This document shows, one piece after another, positions 1-8,587 of a DNA stretch of 64,000 bases. The notes beneath the pieces were generated by a model, which saw only the letters and a list, made by a program, of their open reading frames with translations, had not been told where the DNA came from and ran no database searches. Position numbers and translations under genes: made by a program. The DNA is from Fibrobacterota bacterium (GTDB lineage: Bacteria; Fibrobacterota; Chitinivibrionia; Chitinivibrionales; Chitinispirillaceae): the NCBI GenBank assembly GCA_023436205.1, contig JAEZKC010000071.1, forward strand, positions 62,001-126,000, read 5' to 3'. Positions within the stretch are counted from its first letter, which is position 1. The number at the start of each line of letters is the position of its first letter.

Positions 1-366
1 TTTTATATCCAGTGCAAGATAGTCAGGATCAATTCCTTCGATTCTATCTGGGTTAAGGCCATTAGTATCCAGCTTTATTTTCAACCCCTCATTACGCAAA
101 CTTTCGCAAAGCTGCGTTAGCCCGGGTTGGAGAGTCGGTTCGCCACCACTTATTACAGCACCCTCAAGAATTCCTTTTCTTTTGCTGATGTAATCCAGAA
201 TCACTTGAATGTCAACAGGCTCAAACCGATCGTAAACAATTCCGGGATTATGACAATAAGGACAACGTAGATTACAACCTGAAAGAAAAAGGACGGTCGC
301 AACCGTCCCCGGGTAATCCACAAAAGAGTTTTTAAGCCAACCGGAAATCCGTACGCTATCCTGCAT
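1..366 (-). CDS. nrdG: Anaerobic ribonucleotide reductase activating protein, radical SAM (partial)
   Basis: Activase that uses a [4Fe-4S] cluster and S-adenosylmethionine to install the glycyl radical on NrdD; cytoplasmic. The 122 visible codons begin MQDSVRISGWLKNSFVDYPG and carry the radical-SAM triad CNLRCPYC (CxxxCxxC) followed by the SAM-binding glycine motif SGGEPTLQP, both in family order. The ATG lies inside the last codons of nrdD (11-base overlap), so the two are translationally coupled. The 3' end is cut off by the window edge. The glycyl-radical partner next door makes NrdG more likely than a PflA or a queuosine-type radical SAM enzyme. Confidence 0.9.
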   Translation of the reverse strand, partial: MQDSVRISGWLKNSFVDYPGTVATVLFLSGCNLRCPYCHNPGIVYDRFEPVDIQVILDYISKRKGILEGAVISGGEPTLQPGLTQLCESLRNEGLKIKLDTNGLNPDRIEGIDPDYLALDIK

Positions 367-2473
367 ATACTTCCTGTACAGGTTCCTGCACACTTGATTT
401 AGGAGTGGCATCGGCTTTGGTTGTATTAAAAACCTCTCGATCCTTGAATTCCGACTTCTTGCCGGGATTCCAGTTCTGCACCGGACGATAGTAGCCCACG
501 ATACGGGCATACACTTCCGTCTCTTCAGAACAGTTGGGACACGAGAAGTGGCGTCCTTTCAAATATCCATGAAGCTTACAGATGGAAAAAACCGGTGAGA
601 GTGTAAAATAGGGTATCTCGTAATTGTAAGCGATTTTCTGCACAAGCTTTTTACATGTCTCCACATCATCTATCGATTCACCGATATGAGCGTGAAATAC
701 AGTGCCGCCAGTGTACTGTTTCTGAACATCATTCTGCATCTCCAGTGCTTCAAATACATCATCGGTAGCGTCAACCGGAAGCTGTGTGGAATTAGTGTAA
801 TACGGATTGTCACCACCGGGAATGATCATACGACCGAATTTACTCTTGTCAATCTTAGCCAGACGATAGGAAGTGCCTTCACCCGGGGTTGCCTCCAGAT
901 TGTAAAGATGGCCGGTCTCCTCCTGATATGTGATCAGACGATTACGCATGTGCTGAAGCACTTCCATGGCAAATTCACGTGCTGCAGGGTCCGTAAGGTC
1001 CTTGCCCATGAAATTGAGTGTGGCCTCGTTCATACCAATCAATCCGATAGTGGAGAAATGATTATTCCAATGCCTGAGATATCTCTGTGTATAAGGGAAC
1101 AAGCCCTGATCCATCAGTTTGGTAATTACTTTGCGCTTCAACTCCAGGGAATCACGGGCCAAATCCATGAAATGATTCAGCTGGCTATAAAAATCATCTT
1201 TACTCGATGAGAAAAACCCGATTCTCGGAAGATTTATAGTTACCACCCCGATTGAACCAGTGAATTCGTCTGCTCCGAAAAGGCCGCCTCCGCGGTTTCT
1301 AAGCTCTCTTTTATCAAGCTGAAGTCTGCAACACATCGAACGCACGTCGCCGGGATTCAGTGAGGAATTAATGAAATTCTGAAAGTAGGGAGTGCCGTAT
1401 TTTCCGGTCATCTTAAAAAGAAGCTGAGCGTTTTCACTATCCCAGTTGAAACTTTTAGTGATATTATAGGTAGGAATGGGATAAGAAAAACCGCGACCAT
1501 CTGCATCACCTTCAATCAGTACCTCAAGAAATGCACGATTCACCATATCCATTTCATGCTGAAAATCACCATAGGTTTGTTCAAGAGGCTGCCCACCAAC
1601 GATTGCAGGTTGATTCTTCAGATCCTCTGGCACTACCCAGTCAAGAGTGATATTGGTGAAAGGAGCCTGAGATCCCCATCTGGATGGAGTATTAACACCG
1701 AAGATGAAAGATTGAATATGCTGTTTGACTTCCGAGTATGAAAGGTTGTCAACTCTCACGAAAGGTGCCAGATAGGTATCGAATGAGGAAAATGCCTGTG
1801 CCCCAGCCCATTCATTCTGCAAAATCCCCAGGAAGTTCACCATCTGCTGTATTAGGGTTGAAAGATGCTTTGGTGGGCGGGAGGAGATTTTCCCTTTTAC
1901 TCCACCCAGACCCTCTGCAATGAGCTGACGAAGAGACCAGCCCGCACAGTAGCCCGAAAACATGGATAGATCATGCAGATGGATATCACCATTGCGGTGT
2001 GCGCTGGAAATATCCCTGTTGTAGATATTTTCAAGCCAGTAATTGGCAGTAATTGCACCGCTATTATGGAGAATAAGTCCACCAAGCGAGTAATTGACAT
2101 TAGAGTTTTCGTTTACACGCCAGTCTTCCTGCTTGAGATATCCATCCATAGTATTGGCGATATCCAGAAGCAGGTCATTTGTGGTACGAATGCGCCTGTG
2201 CTGTTCACGGTAGAGAATAAAAGCCTTTGCAACTCTGGCGTGCCCCTGCTCGATAAGCACTTTTTCGACGATATCCTGAATCTCTTCAACGGCAGGAATG
2301 GAATTAGAATGGAACTTGTTGGCAATCGCCTCTTCAACACACTTGGCCAGCATCAAAGCAAGCCCGAAATCCTTTCCCCCAACTGCCTCTGCCGCCTTGA
2401 AGATCGCATTCGCAATCTTAAAATTATCATACGGCACAAGCTTTCCATCACGCTTCCGAATCGTCGAAATCAT
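356..2473 (-). CDS. nrdD: Anaerobic (class III) ribonucleoside-triphosphate reductase
   Basis: Reduces NTPs to dNTPs without oxygen, using a glycyl radical. The 705 residues open with an ATP-cone (MISTIRKRDGKLVPYDNFKI, about residues 1-95), the allosteric site for ATP/dATP. The catalytic barrel contains the paired cysteines in DVRSMCCRLQLD. The C-terminus has a cysteine-rich zinc region (SICKLHGYLKG...CPNC) and the radical loop RIVGYYRPVQNW, with the radical glycine at about residue 660. Length and domain order are normal for the family. It is first in an operon with nrdG and has its own promoter at 2547-2575. Its presence implies that DNA precursors can be made under anoxia. Confidence 0.96.
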   Translation of the reverse strand: MISTIRKRDGKLVPYDNFKIANAIFKAAEAVGGKDFGLALMLAKCVEEAIANKFHSNSIPAVEEIQDIVEKVLIEQGHARVAKAFILYREQHRRIRTTNDLLLDIANTMDGYLKQEDWRVNENSNVNYSLGGLILHNSGAITANYWLENIYNRDISSAHRNGDIHLHDLSMFSGYCAGWSLRQLIAEGLGGVKGKISSRPPKHLSTLIQQMVNFLGILQNEWAGAQAFSSFDTYLAPFVRVDNLSYSEVKQHIQSFIFGVNTPSRWGSQAPFTNITLDWVVPEDLKNQPAIVGGQPLEQTYGDFQHEMDMVNRAFLEVLIEGDADGRGFSYPIPTYNITKSFNWDSENAQLLFKMTGKYGTPYFQNFINSSLNPGDVRSMCCRLQLDKRELRNRGGGLFGADEFTGSIGVVTINLPRIGFFSSSKDDFYSQLNHFMDLARDSLELKRKVITKLMDQGLFPYTQRYLRHWNNHFSTIGLIGMNEATLNFMGKDLTDPAAREFAMEVLQHMRNRLITYQEETGHLYNLEATPGEGTSYRLAKIDKSKFGRMIIPGGDNPYYTNSTQLPVDATDDVFEALEMQNDVQKQYTGGTVFHAHIGESIDDVETCKKLVQKIAYNYEIPYFTLSPVFSICKLHGYLKGRHFSCPNCSEETEVYARIVGYYRPVQNWNPGKKSEFKDREVFNTTKADATPKSSVQEPVQEVYAG

Positions 2474-2546
2474 TGAAACCAGTCCCCCGGGATAGTATGT
2501 GAGATGAATTTAAACAACCACAATAGGTGCTACAATTTCGCTTTAG

Positions 2547-2575
2547 AACATACAATATATGCGGGGCTTAGTCAA
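2547..2575 (-). promoter_or_regulatory. Sigma-70-type promoter of nrdDG with an NrdR-like box
   Basis: On the minus strand TTGACT and TATGTT are separated by exactly 17 bases, about 75 bases upstream of the nrdD ATG. The spacer (plus-strand 2553-2562, CAATATATGC) matches 8 of 10 core positions of the NrdR box CwATATaTwG. NrdR normally represses nrd operons from such boxes, often as a pair; I see no convincing second box. The promoter call is stronger than the NrdR call. Confidence 0.55.
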
Positions 2576-2645
2576 TCTTTATCAGAGGAAAAAAATCTGG
2601 AATTACTGATATTTTCATAAGGCATTGAATTTTGGAGGAAAAGAA

Positions 2646-2667
2646 AAGGCTCCATTTCAGGAGCCTT
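2646..2667 (-). terminator. Rho-independent terminator of the pil operon
   Basis: A perfect 8-bp stem (AAGGCTCC/GGAGCCTT) with a 6-base loop lies 30 bases after the pilQ stop. On the minus strand it is followed by TTCTTTTC. Confidence 0.75.
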
Positions 2668-2695
2668 GGGATTTTTCTGGAATCGGAGGATCAAT

Positions 2696-3967
2696 TTACA
2701 TATCAGAGTGCAGAATGTGAGGTGTCACAAAGATGATCAAATCTTTCTTATCAAGCTGCTTTGCTGACCTTTTGAACAGATTTCCGATCAGGGGTATATC
2801 TTTTAGAATCGGAATACCGCCCTCCGTTGAACGCTGTTCATTCGATGTAAGACCGGCAATAACCACAGTCTCACCATTATTAATCATGACATTGGTGGTG
2901 GCACTTTGTTCGTTAATGATTGGAGTGCCATCTTCGGTCAGATAATACGATTCCTTCTTGGGCTTGAGTGCCAGCTTTATCTTACCATCTCCGGATACAT
3001 AGGGAGTCACGGTCAGAGCGGTTCCGGCATTGACCATGGTGGTAACCAAGTTTCCGGCCTCGTCTTTGGTGTTGATGGGGATCTGCTGACCCATAAAAAT
3101 GTTGGCTTCTTTATTGTCCAGTGTCGTGATCTGAGGCTGAGCAACTACTTCTGCACTATTGTCCTGAAATAGATATTCCATTGCCACGGTCAGTTTTTCC
3201 GGAGAAAGTACTCCATAGCTCACCTTGTTTATGGCATCTCCAATAATGTTGGTTGCAGTCAGCTGGTTTGCGGTGATATTGCTTTCCTGATCAACATATC
3301 CCCAGTGAACTCCCATTTTCTGCAGAACACCGGAGCTCACCTCTATGATTTTACATGAAATGGATACCTGAGGTGTTTGAATGTCAATCTCATCAATAGT
3401 GTGCTTGATCTGATTGATATTTTCCTCGGTATCGAAGATAATCAAAGCATTAGTATGCTGAACGACGGTCAGCTTTCCGCGAGCAGAAAGCAGAGTTGAA
3501 ACAGCTTCCTTAATCTCTTCTGCAGTGGTGTAACGAAGTTTTATTGTTTCACGCTTAAGAGGACTTATGGCCTGCGAGAACTCGCCCGCAGCAGCTTGAC
3601 CTGCGCTGCGTTTGTTAAACTCCTCCTGAGTGAGGACATATACATAAGACTGTTCCTCAACCGCCGAGAGATTGTGCACTCTGCAGAGAATACCCAATAT
3701 CTCACGCCATGATTTATTTGTCACTGAAAGAGATACCGTACCCTTGACATCATCACCGGCGACAATGTCCACTCCGCTGTAAGAGCTGAGTTGGCGGAGC
3801 ACAGAATTCATGTCTGCGGCATGAACTTCAAAATAGTCAATAATTTTATCCCCGTTGCTGTCATAACGCGGCGCTGAAGACCGCACACCCCGGCTTGACT
3901 GAGAAAAACCGGCAGTAACTGTCAACAATACGACAGGGATGAGCAGTAACGCCCTGAATTTTGTCAT
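2696..3967 (-). CDS. pilQ: Type IV pilus secretin PilQ, short form without AMIN domains
   Basis: Outer-membrane gate through which the type IV pilus passes. A signal peptide (to about residue 22, ending GFSQ) is followed by an STN/N0-like domain (YFEVHAADMNSVLRQL, about 46-115), a secretin N1 domain (ETIKLRYTTAEEIKEAV, about 139-205) and the secretin core ending in GGIPILKDIPLIGNLF and the DLIIFVTPHIL strand. At 423 residues it is much shorter than typical PilQ (about 600-750), because the N-terminal AMIN domains are missing; related domains appear in the gene just upstream. The start has a GAGGGAT ribosome site and lies 7 bases after the previous stop. Last gene of the pil operon. Confidence 0.93.
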   Translation of the reverse strand: MTKFRALLLIPVVLLTVTAGFSQSSRGVRSSAPRYDSNGDKIIDYFEVHAADMNSVLRQLSSYSGVDIVAGDDVKGTVSLSVTNKSWREILGILCRVHNLSAVEEQSYVYVLTQEEFNKRSAGQAAAGEFSQAISPLKRETIKLRYTTAEEIKEAVSTLLSARGKLTVVQHTNALIIFDTEENINQIKHTIDEIDIQTPQVSISCKIIEVSSGVLQKMGVHWGYVDQESNITANQLTATNIIGDAINKVSYGVLSPEKLTVAMEYLFQDNSAEVVAQPQITTLDNKEANIFMGQQIPINTKDEAGNLVTTMVNAGTALTVTPYVSGDGKIKLALKPKKESYYLTEDGTPIINEQSATTNVMINNGETVVIAGLTSNEQRSTEGGIPILKDIPLIGNLFKRSAKQLDKKDLIIFVTPHILHSDM

Positions 3968-3974
3968 CTATCCC

Positions 3975-5699
3975 TCACTTTGCATTGGGGCTGCTGGCAA
4001 GATTCAATGTGAACGAACGCGACACATCGAAATCACGTACCAGAAAAACCACCTTATCTCTATAAATTCGTAGAACTTTTCCAGATTCCACCTGATCATC
4101 AACCCGAAGAGCATAAGCTCGGTTCTGAGCTGTAAAATCTTCCAGCAAAGCTATCCGTTCACGCGCATCCTCGAGCACTCCCACCAGTTTGAGATTCTCC
4201 ACCCTGGGCATTTCCGAGGCACTGGTATCTTTAATAAGAGGAATGAAAGGATCTCGACCGAAAATTTTATAGGTAACCAGATTGCCTTCAGGAGATTCCT
4301 TGACAACTTCCCCAGTTGGTTCAGAAACCGTTTCCTGCTCTACTTTCACATCACTTGTTTTTGAAGGCAGTTCGATAGCGATTGTTGAATCCCGCTTAGT
4401 CACTACTTCAGGCACAACTGCCTTTGTTGGCTCTTTGGGGGGAGCAGAAGGAGGAATGCTGGCCTGCACTGCTTTGGCCTGGACAGATGAATTCTGAGTA
4501 ACAGGTGCCGCTGATGTCTCCACGGTTGCCGATTCTTTGATGGACGCATGTTCAACCGAAGCAGCAGGCACACTTTGAGATGCAACCTCCGGAGTCTTCT
4601 CTTCTGCAAGCGGAAAAAGATTTGACTTTTTTAAATTCCTGGCGGTATCCTCAACTGCCCTCTTTTCCATTTTCTTCATATCAAGCGGTTCTGATTGGAT
4701 ATGGGCAAATGAGTAGGATGACTGCACCCCATCAGCTGCATTCCACAAAAATGCCCGGGCAGTATCCTGAGCAATAGTGTATACAGAGTATTTATTTTCA
4801 AGTATATTCCCAACCGGCTGACTTCCCACTGATTTCTGCATCAATTTAACCACTGCTGTAAGCTGTTTACCACCGGAAGCATTGCTCTGCTTAAGTTTAA
4901 TGGAACGATAGACAGTTCCACCGGGAATATTGATCATTTTGCTCTTCAGTGATGATGAAGCGTTAGGAAATATGGCAACCAGAGAATCAGCTGCGGCAAC
5001 GAACTGCACGTCAGGAGAAACAGAGAATTCAAAAATCAGTGCAGCAGTCTTGTCACGCTGAACTATACGGATATTCTGTAGTTTTTTCTCTTCCTGAGAG
5101 GGAATGGTCACATTGACAACTGGTTTGTCATTCTGATTTTTTTCAGATACAACAGTGGTTGAAGTTTGTGCCACAGTCTTCTTGATCTCTTCGGTTTTCC
5201 CGCCATCAGAAACAGCTGCTGTCTCTTCCTGCACCGGAGTAGACGTAGATGCCGACCAGCTGACCTGCGGTTGAGCCTGAGCAGTAAGCATCACCAGGAT
5301 TTTGTCATTTTTAATCTTCATCTGGACCGGGCCATCGGTCTGCCCACGCATTTTTAACAGGATCTGGGTTTTATTTCCATTTTCCTTTGCCACGATCTCC
5401 TTGACCGGAAGATTATCAGGGCAGCCATACTTCTTACCATTCAATGTCCATGCGGCATTTTTCACATCAATGCACAGATCAGAATACTTGCCTTCTTTCC
5501 GGTCAATGTCCAGAACTGAACCGTCAATCGCTGCACTTCCCTGCACCACAAGAACCAACCCCCGGGGCCCGGCTTCCAGAGAAACTTCTTTTATTACAGC
5601 ACCTTGAGAATGCACCAGAGCTACTGTGCAGAAAAGCATGAGCAACATTCTGCAAAGAAACAAAGACACAGGTTTTCTATAATCGTTTTTCATGCACAT
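3975..5699 (-). CDS. pilP: AMIN-domain protein with C-terminal PilP-like domain (inner-membrane/periplasmic pilus alignment protein)
   Basis: The last ~110 residues (from YKIFGRDPFIPL through LKLVGVLEDARERIALLED to the end) match the PilP fold, which links the PilN/PilO inner-membrane platform to the secretin. In front are two AMIN-like segments: about 30-130 (VIKEVSLEAGPRGLVLVVQG) and about 205-310 (LQNIRIVQRDKTAALIFEFS). A Pro/Ala/Glu/Val-rich linker (about 370-460) separates them from PilP. AMIN domains normally sit at the N-terminus of PilQ and bind peptidoglycan; here they appear joined to PilP instead. 574 residues against about 180 for ordinary PilP. The PilP part is firm, the AMIN assignment is from pattern only. 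The ATG overlaps the pilO stop; a second ATG lies two codons further in. Confidence 0.8.
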   Translation of the reverse strand: MCMKNDYRKPVSLFLCRMLLMLFCTVALVHSQGAVIKEVSLEAGPRGLVLVVQGSAAIDGSVLDIDRKEGKYSDLCIDVKNAAWTLNGKKYGCPDNLPVKEIVAKENGNKTQILLKMRGQTDGPVQMKIKNDKILVMLTAQAQPQVSWSASTSTPVQEETAAVSDGGKTEEIKKTVAQTSTTVVSEKNQNDKPVVNVTIPSQEEKKLQNIRIVQRDKTAALIFEFSVSPDVQFVAAADSLVAIFPNASSSLKSKMINIPGGTVYRSIKLKQSNASGGKQLTAVVKLMQKSVGSQPVGNILENKYSVYTIAQDTARAFLWNAADGVQSSYSFAHIQSEPLDMKKMEKRAVEDTARNLKKSNLFPLAEEKTPEVASQSVPAASVEHASIKESATVETSAAPVTQNSSVQAKAVQASIPPSAPPKEPTKAVVPEVVTKRDSTIAIELPSKTSDVKVEQETVSEPTGEVVKESPEGNLVTYKIFGRDPFIPLIKDTSASEMPRVENLKLVGVLEDARERIALLEDFTAQNRAYALRVDDQVESGKVLRIYRDKVVFLVRDFDVSRSFTLNLASSPNAK

Positions 5700-6292
5700 C
5701 AGCGTCTCGATGAAAATGTGGTCATTTCAAAAGTTGCGATAATTGATGGAACGAAAGGTTCCATGGAATTTTCAGGCCGATCCGCAGAATAATTGGGATT
5801 TGCCGTTATGGTAACTGAGCTTAAATTGATTATCAATTGGAAATTGGCCAAATTACTGAAGAATTGACCAAGATTGTGATAATTGCCGGCAACTGCCACT
5901 CTGTATTTATTTTCCACATAATACTCTTTAACAACGTCTGGAATGGGATGAAATCCTGTGGTTACCACATCGCTTTCTCTCATGAAACTGGTAAGTTCAC
6001 GAATCAGTTTTGGGACCTCCCGCTGATCGGGGAAAATGTTTCTCAAAGAGTCCAGTTTTGCAGTTGCTTCCGCCTTTTCAATTCTGAGTCGGTTGAGCTG
6101 TGGTTTTAAAGCATTGATGGTCCTAAGCTCCGAGTCCTTCGCTGATCTTTGTTTTTCAAGCCTGGAAATCTGCTCGGAATTGGGCTTATACATATAATCG
6201 AAATAGAAATACCCCACTATGACCGCAATGAAAAATATGATGAGCGGGTTGCGAACATTCGGGTTGCGCAGATCAAATTTGGCTTTTGCCAT
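5699..6292 (-). CDS. pilO: Type IV pilus assembly protein PilO
   Basis: Inner-membrane component of the pilus alignment complex that dimerises with PilN. The 197 residues comprise a short cytoplasmic start, one membrane helix (NPLIIFFIAVIVGYFYFDYM, about 15-34), a coiled coil (SRLEKQRSAKDSELRTINAL, to about 85) and a periplasmic ferredoxin-like domain with the family stretch VAVAGNYHNLGQFFSNLANF. The gene abuts pilN and the AMIN-PilP gene with base-level overlaps, so expression is coupled. Confidence 0.92.
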   Translation of the reverse strand: MAKAKFDLRNPNVRNPLIIFFIAVIVGYFYFDYMYKPNSEQISRLEKQRSAKDSELRTINALKPQLNRLRIEKAEATAKLDSLRNIFPDQREVPKLIRELTSFMRESDVVTTGFHPIPDVVKEYYVENKYRVAVAGNYHNLGQFFSNLANFQLIINLSSVTITANPNYSADRPENSMEPFVPSIIATFEMTTFSSRR

Positions 6293-6900
6293 CAGCGAGC
6301 TCCCTGCTGAGGTATGCTGTCCAGTTTAGCATCGGGATTAACAGTGCAGGACAGACTGTACCTGTAAACCCTCCGGAGGTCCTCACTGCTGATCTGCTCT
6401 ATCTCATGAAGCTCCACCTCCGAAATAAATTCGTTCTCCTTAAGCTTTGTCATGTAATATGCTACCTCAGGAAAGGAATACGTTCTGGCTTCCACTCTCA
6501 AAATCGAGGTGGGACCGACCTCTTCCTTTACAGACATAAGCCACGAATAAGATGGCAAATTACTTGAAAACACCTCCAGCAGGCGGACCCACTTTTCCCT
6601 GTTAACATTGATTCTTTCCAGTGCGCGAATTTTCTCATCAATGATGCTCTTTTCCTGCCTGAGCTGATTTATTTCAGTTTGTATTGGTTTATTAGCCGTT
6701 ATTTGCCTGTCCAGGCTGGCTATTTCATCTGTAAGTGTACTGACCTTATTCAACATATATATATGGAAGAAGATGGCCCCCACTGCCAGAAGCAACAAAC
6801 CCAGAGCAGGATAGACCGTCCATCGAGACAGCTTGAGACTGCGCTTGTGAATCCGGTACTCGGCGGGAAGAAGATTTATCTCTATTCTCTCGATCATCAC
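6292..6900 (-). CDS. pilN: Type IV pilus assembly protein PilN
   Basis: Inner-membrane partner of PilM and PilO. It begins with the conserved PilM-binding peptide IEINLLPAEYR, followed by one membrane helix (YPALGLLLLAVGAIFFHIYM, about 31-50), a coiled coil and a small periplasmic domain; 202 residues, a usual length. The GTG at 6900 and the ATG at 6897 are adjacent; the GGAGGA in the 3' end of pilM serves either. It overlaps pilM by 4 bases. Confidence 0.92.
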   Translation of the reverse strand: MMIERIEINLLPAEYRIHKRSLKLSRWTVYPALGLLLLAVGAIFFHIYMLNKVSTLTDEIASLDRQITANKPIQTEINQLRQEKSIIDEKIRALERINVNREKWVRLLEVFSSNLPSYSWLMSVKEEVGPTSILRVEARTYSFPEVAYYMTKLKENEFISEVELHEIEQISSEDLRRVYRYSLSCTVNPDAKLDSIPQQGAR

Positions 6901-7964
6901 TCCTCCACTTTCCGCAAGGCAAGTCCCACTGCAACCGTAAGAAGTGCGGAGATGCTCTGAATGTCAATATTGCCGAAAAGATTCTGATCGTACTGAACGT
7001 ATGACAACGGATTGGAAATCTGAACTTTGGTCTGATGACGATTCTCGAGGAACTGAACCAGGCTGGGAATGTAGGCCCCGCCACCGGAAAGGACTATCTT
7101 GTCAATTGAGTCACTTTTTTCAGAAGTCTTATAATAAGAGAATGCCAGATCAATTCCTGATGAAAGTTCCTCCGCGGCGTATTCCACACTCTGCTTTAAA
7201 AGATTCATGTCCAGAGCGGTTGTAGTCTTGCCTTTGATAGCCTGCAGGGCTTCTTCACTGCTGAGCCCCATATTACGCTGCAGAGTACGGTTGAAGAATT
7301 CTCCTGCGGTGGAAATGTCTCGAGTGGAGTGATAAATCCCATCTTTGATAAAAGTGACATTTGTAAGATCATGCCCGATGTTTAACAGAGCTACTGTACC
7401 CATATCCGGCAACCCAGCGCATTCAAGTGCATAGCAGTTTGTAATGGCAAACGCATCCACATCCACAATCACCGGCTTTAAACCGGCATCGTAGAGAAGA
7501 TCGATATATTCCTGCATGATCTGGTTTTTTGCGGCAACCAGAAGCACTTCTGTTTCATTTGTATCAGGAAACCTGCGCAGAATCTTGTAGTCCAGAGTGA
7601 TATCATCCACATCGAAAGGACTTCTCTGCCCGGCTTCCCAGAGAATCAGTTCTTCTGCATTCTCATTAGGATCTATTTTGAACGTAATCTTATCTGAAAT
7701 GATTCCATGCCCACTCATTGAGATCACCACTTCCACTATGGAAGGGTCGCACTGATTCACCAGATGAGTGATAGCCTCAATGAGCTGATCCTTTTTCTTG
7801 ATCTCGCTGCCCTCGATGGTTCCCTTGGGCAGTTCTTTTATACCTGTGGCCTCAAGAAAGTAACCATCCTTTTCATGGCGAAGTTTCACCAGTTTTAAGG
7901 AGTGGTTTCCTATATCAAGACCGACAGTAAATTGTTGTCCCTGCAATTTTCTCAGGAAATTCAT
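6897..7964 (-). CDS. pilM: Type IV pilus assembly ATPase-like protein PilM
   Basis: Cytoplasmic actin/FtsA-fold protein that binds the N-terminal peptide of PilN. Visible landmarks are the phosphate-1 loop VGLDIGNHSLKLVKL (about 15-29), VALLNIGHDLTNVTFI, and the adenosine loop IVLSGGGAYIPSL near the C-terminus. 355 residues is the usual size. First gene of pilMNO-(AMIN-PilP)-pilQ, transcribed from the promoter at 8044-8073. The motor (pilB/T), pilC and pilin genes are not in this window. Confidence 0.95.
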   Translation of the reverse strand: MNFLRKLQGQQFTVGLDIGNHSLKLVKLRHEKDGYFLEATGIKELPKGTIEGSEIKKKDQLIEAITHLVNQCDPSIVEVVISMSGHGIISDKITFKIDPNENAEELILWEAGQRSPFDVDDITLDYKILRRFPDTNETEVLLVAAKNQIMQEYIDLLYDAGLKPVIVDVDAFAITNCYALECAGLPDMGTVALLNIGHDLTNVTFIKDGIYHSTRDISTAGEFFNRTLQRNMGLSSEEALQAIKGKTTTALDMNLLKQSVEYAAEELSSGIDLAFSYYKTSEKSDSIDKIVLSGGGAYIPSLVQFLENRHQTKVQISNPLSYVQYDQNLFGNIDIQSISALLTVAVGLALRKVEE

Positions 7965-8043
7965 TCAGTCCCGCTCTGCTAAAATGAGCCGAATCGTTTC
8001 AGAACTAAAGTTAAGCAACTGTACCGCTTAACCACAATTAGAT

Positions 8044-8073
8044 ATAATACATTTACTGTACACAAATTGTCAA
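8044..8073 (-). promoter_or_regulatory. Promoter of the pil operon
   Basis: Minus-strand TTGACA and TATTAT are separated by 18 bases, 80 bases upstream of the pilM ATG. The -35 is a perfect consensus. It overlaps the stop-proximal edge of the preceding minus-strand gene (8078), so the pil operon starts independently. Confidence 0.6.
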
Positions 8074-8077
8074 ACAC

Positions 8078-8497
8078 TCACTGCATGCTCTGCTGCACCC
8101 AAACCGAATCGTTTTCCTTTATTTCCAACCTGAGTGTGCATTCCTTCATTTTTTCCACTGACCCCATTTTACCCATTGATTTGATATTGAGCAGAAGAGT
8201 ATCAGCCTGAATCTTTTTCTCCACAGAAACCTCATACTCTCCCCCATCATAGGGTTCCCTGGGGATTCCTTCATTCCAGGAAGGGCTATCTTTTATCTTC
8301 TGAAGAGCGACAAACAACCCGTATTCACTGATAGCCAGAGCTTTTCTGTCATTTTCAAGCTTGCGCTGTTCAAAAGTTCTCAGAACAACAGCGATGAACG
8401 CACCAACCAGTATAAGAGTAGCTATACATACAATAATTCTCAGGTAGACACCACCGGCGCAATTTGCAAAATCAGTTTTCTTTTGAGACATATACAT
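8078..8497 (-). CDS. Hypothetical single-pass membrane protein, possibly minor-pilin-like
   Basis: 139 residues with one hydrophobic helix near the N-terminus (YLRIIVCIATLILVGAFIAVVL, about 19-40) followed by a charged stretch (RTFEQRKLENDRKALAISEYG) and a small beta-rich C-terminal part (GGEYEVSVEKK). The layout resembles PilX/PilV-type pilus accessory proteins, which sit beside pil operons and share the helix-then-globular plan. However, no prepilin peptidase site (G followed by F-T-x-x-E) is visible, so I do not assign a name. No good ribosome site precedes the ATG; a second ATG lies two codons in. Confidence 0.6.
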   Translation of the reverse strand: MYMSQKKTDFANCAGGVYLRIIVCIATLILVGAFIAVVLRTFEQRKLENDRKALAISEYGLFVALQKIKDSPSWNEGIPREPYDGGEYEVSVEKKIQADTLLLNIKSMGKMGSVEKMKECTLRLEIKENDSVWVQQSMQ

Positions 8498-8587
8498 TAC
8501 CGTTTTTTTTCATTGAACATATAAATTATTCATTGTTGTACACGCACATTTCAAGCGGAAATTATTGAATTTCTTATAAGATAGCTT

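Noticed and set aside
8078..8497. Assignment as a class-III or PilX-type pilin
   Set aside because: No prepilin peptidase cleavage motif precedes the hydrophobic helix; location alone is not enough.
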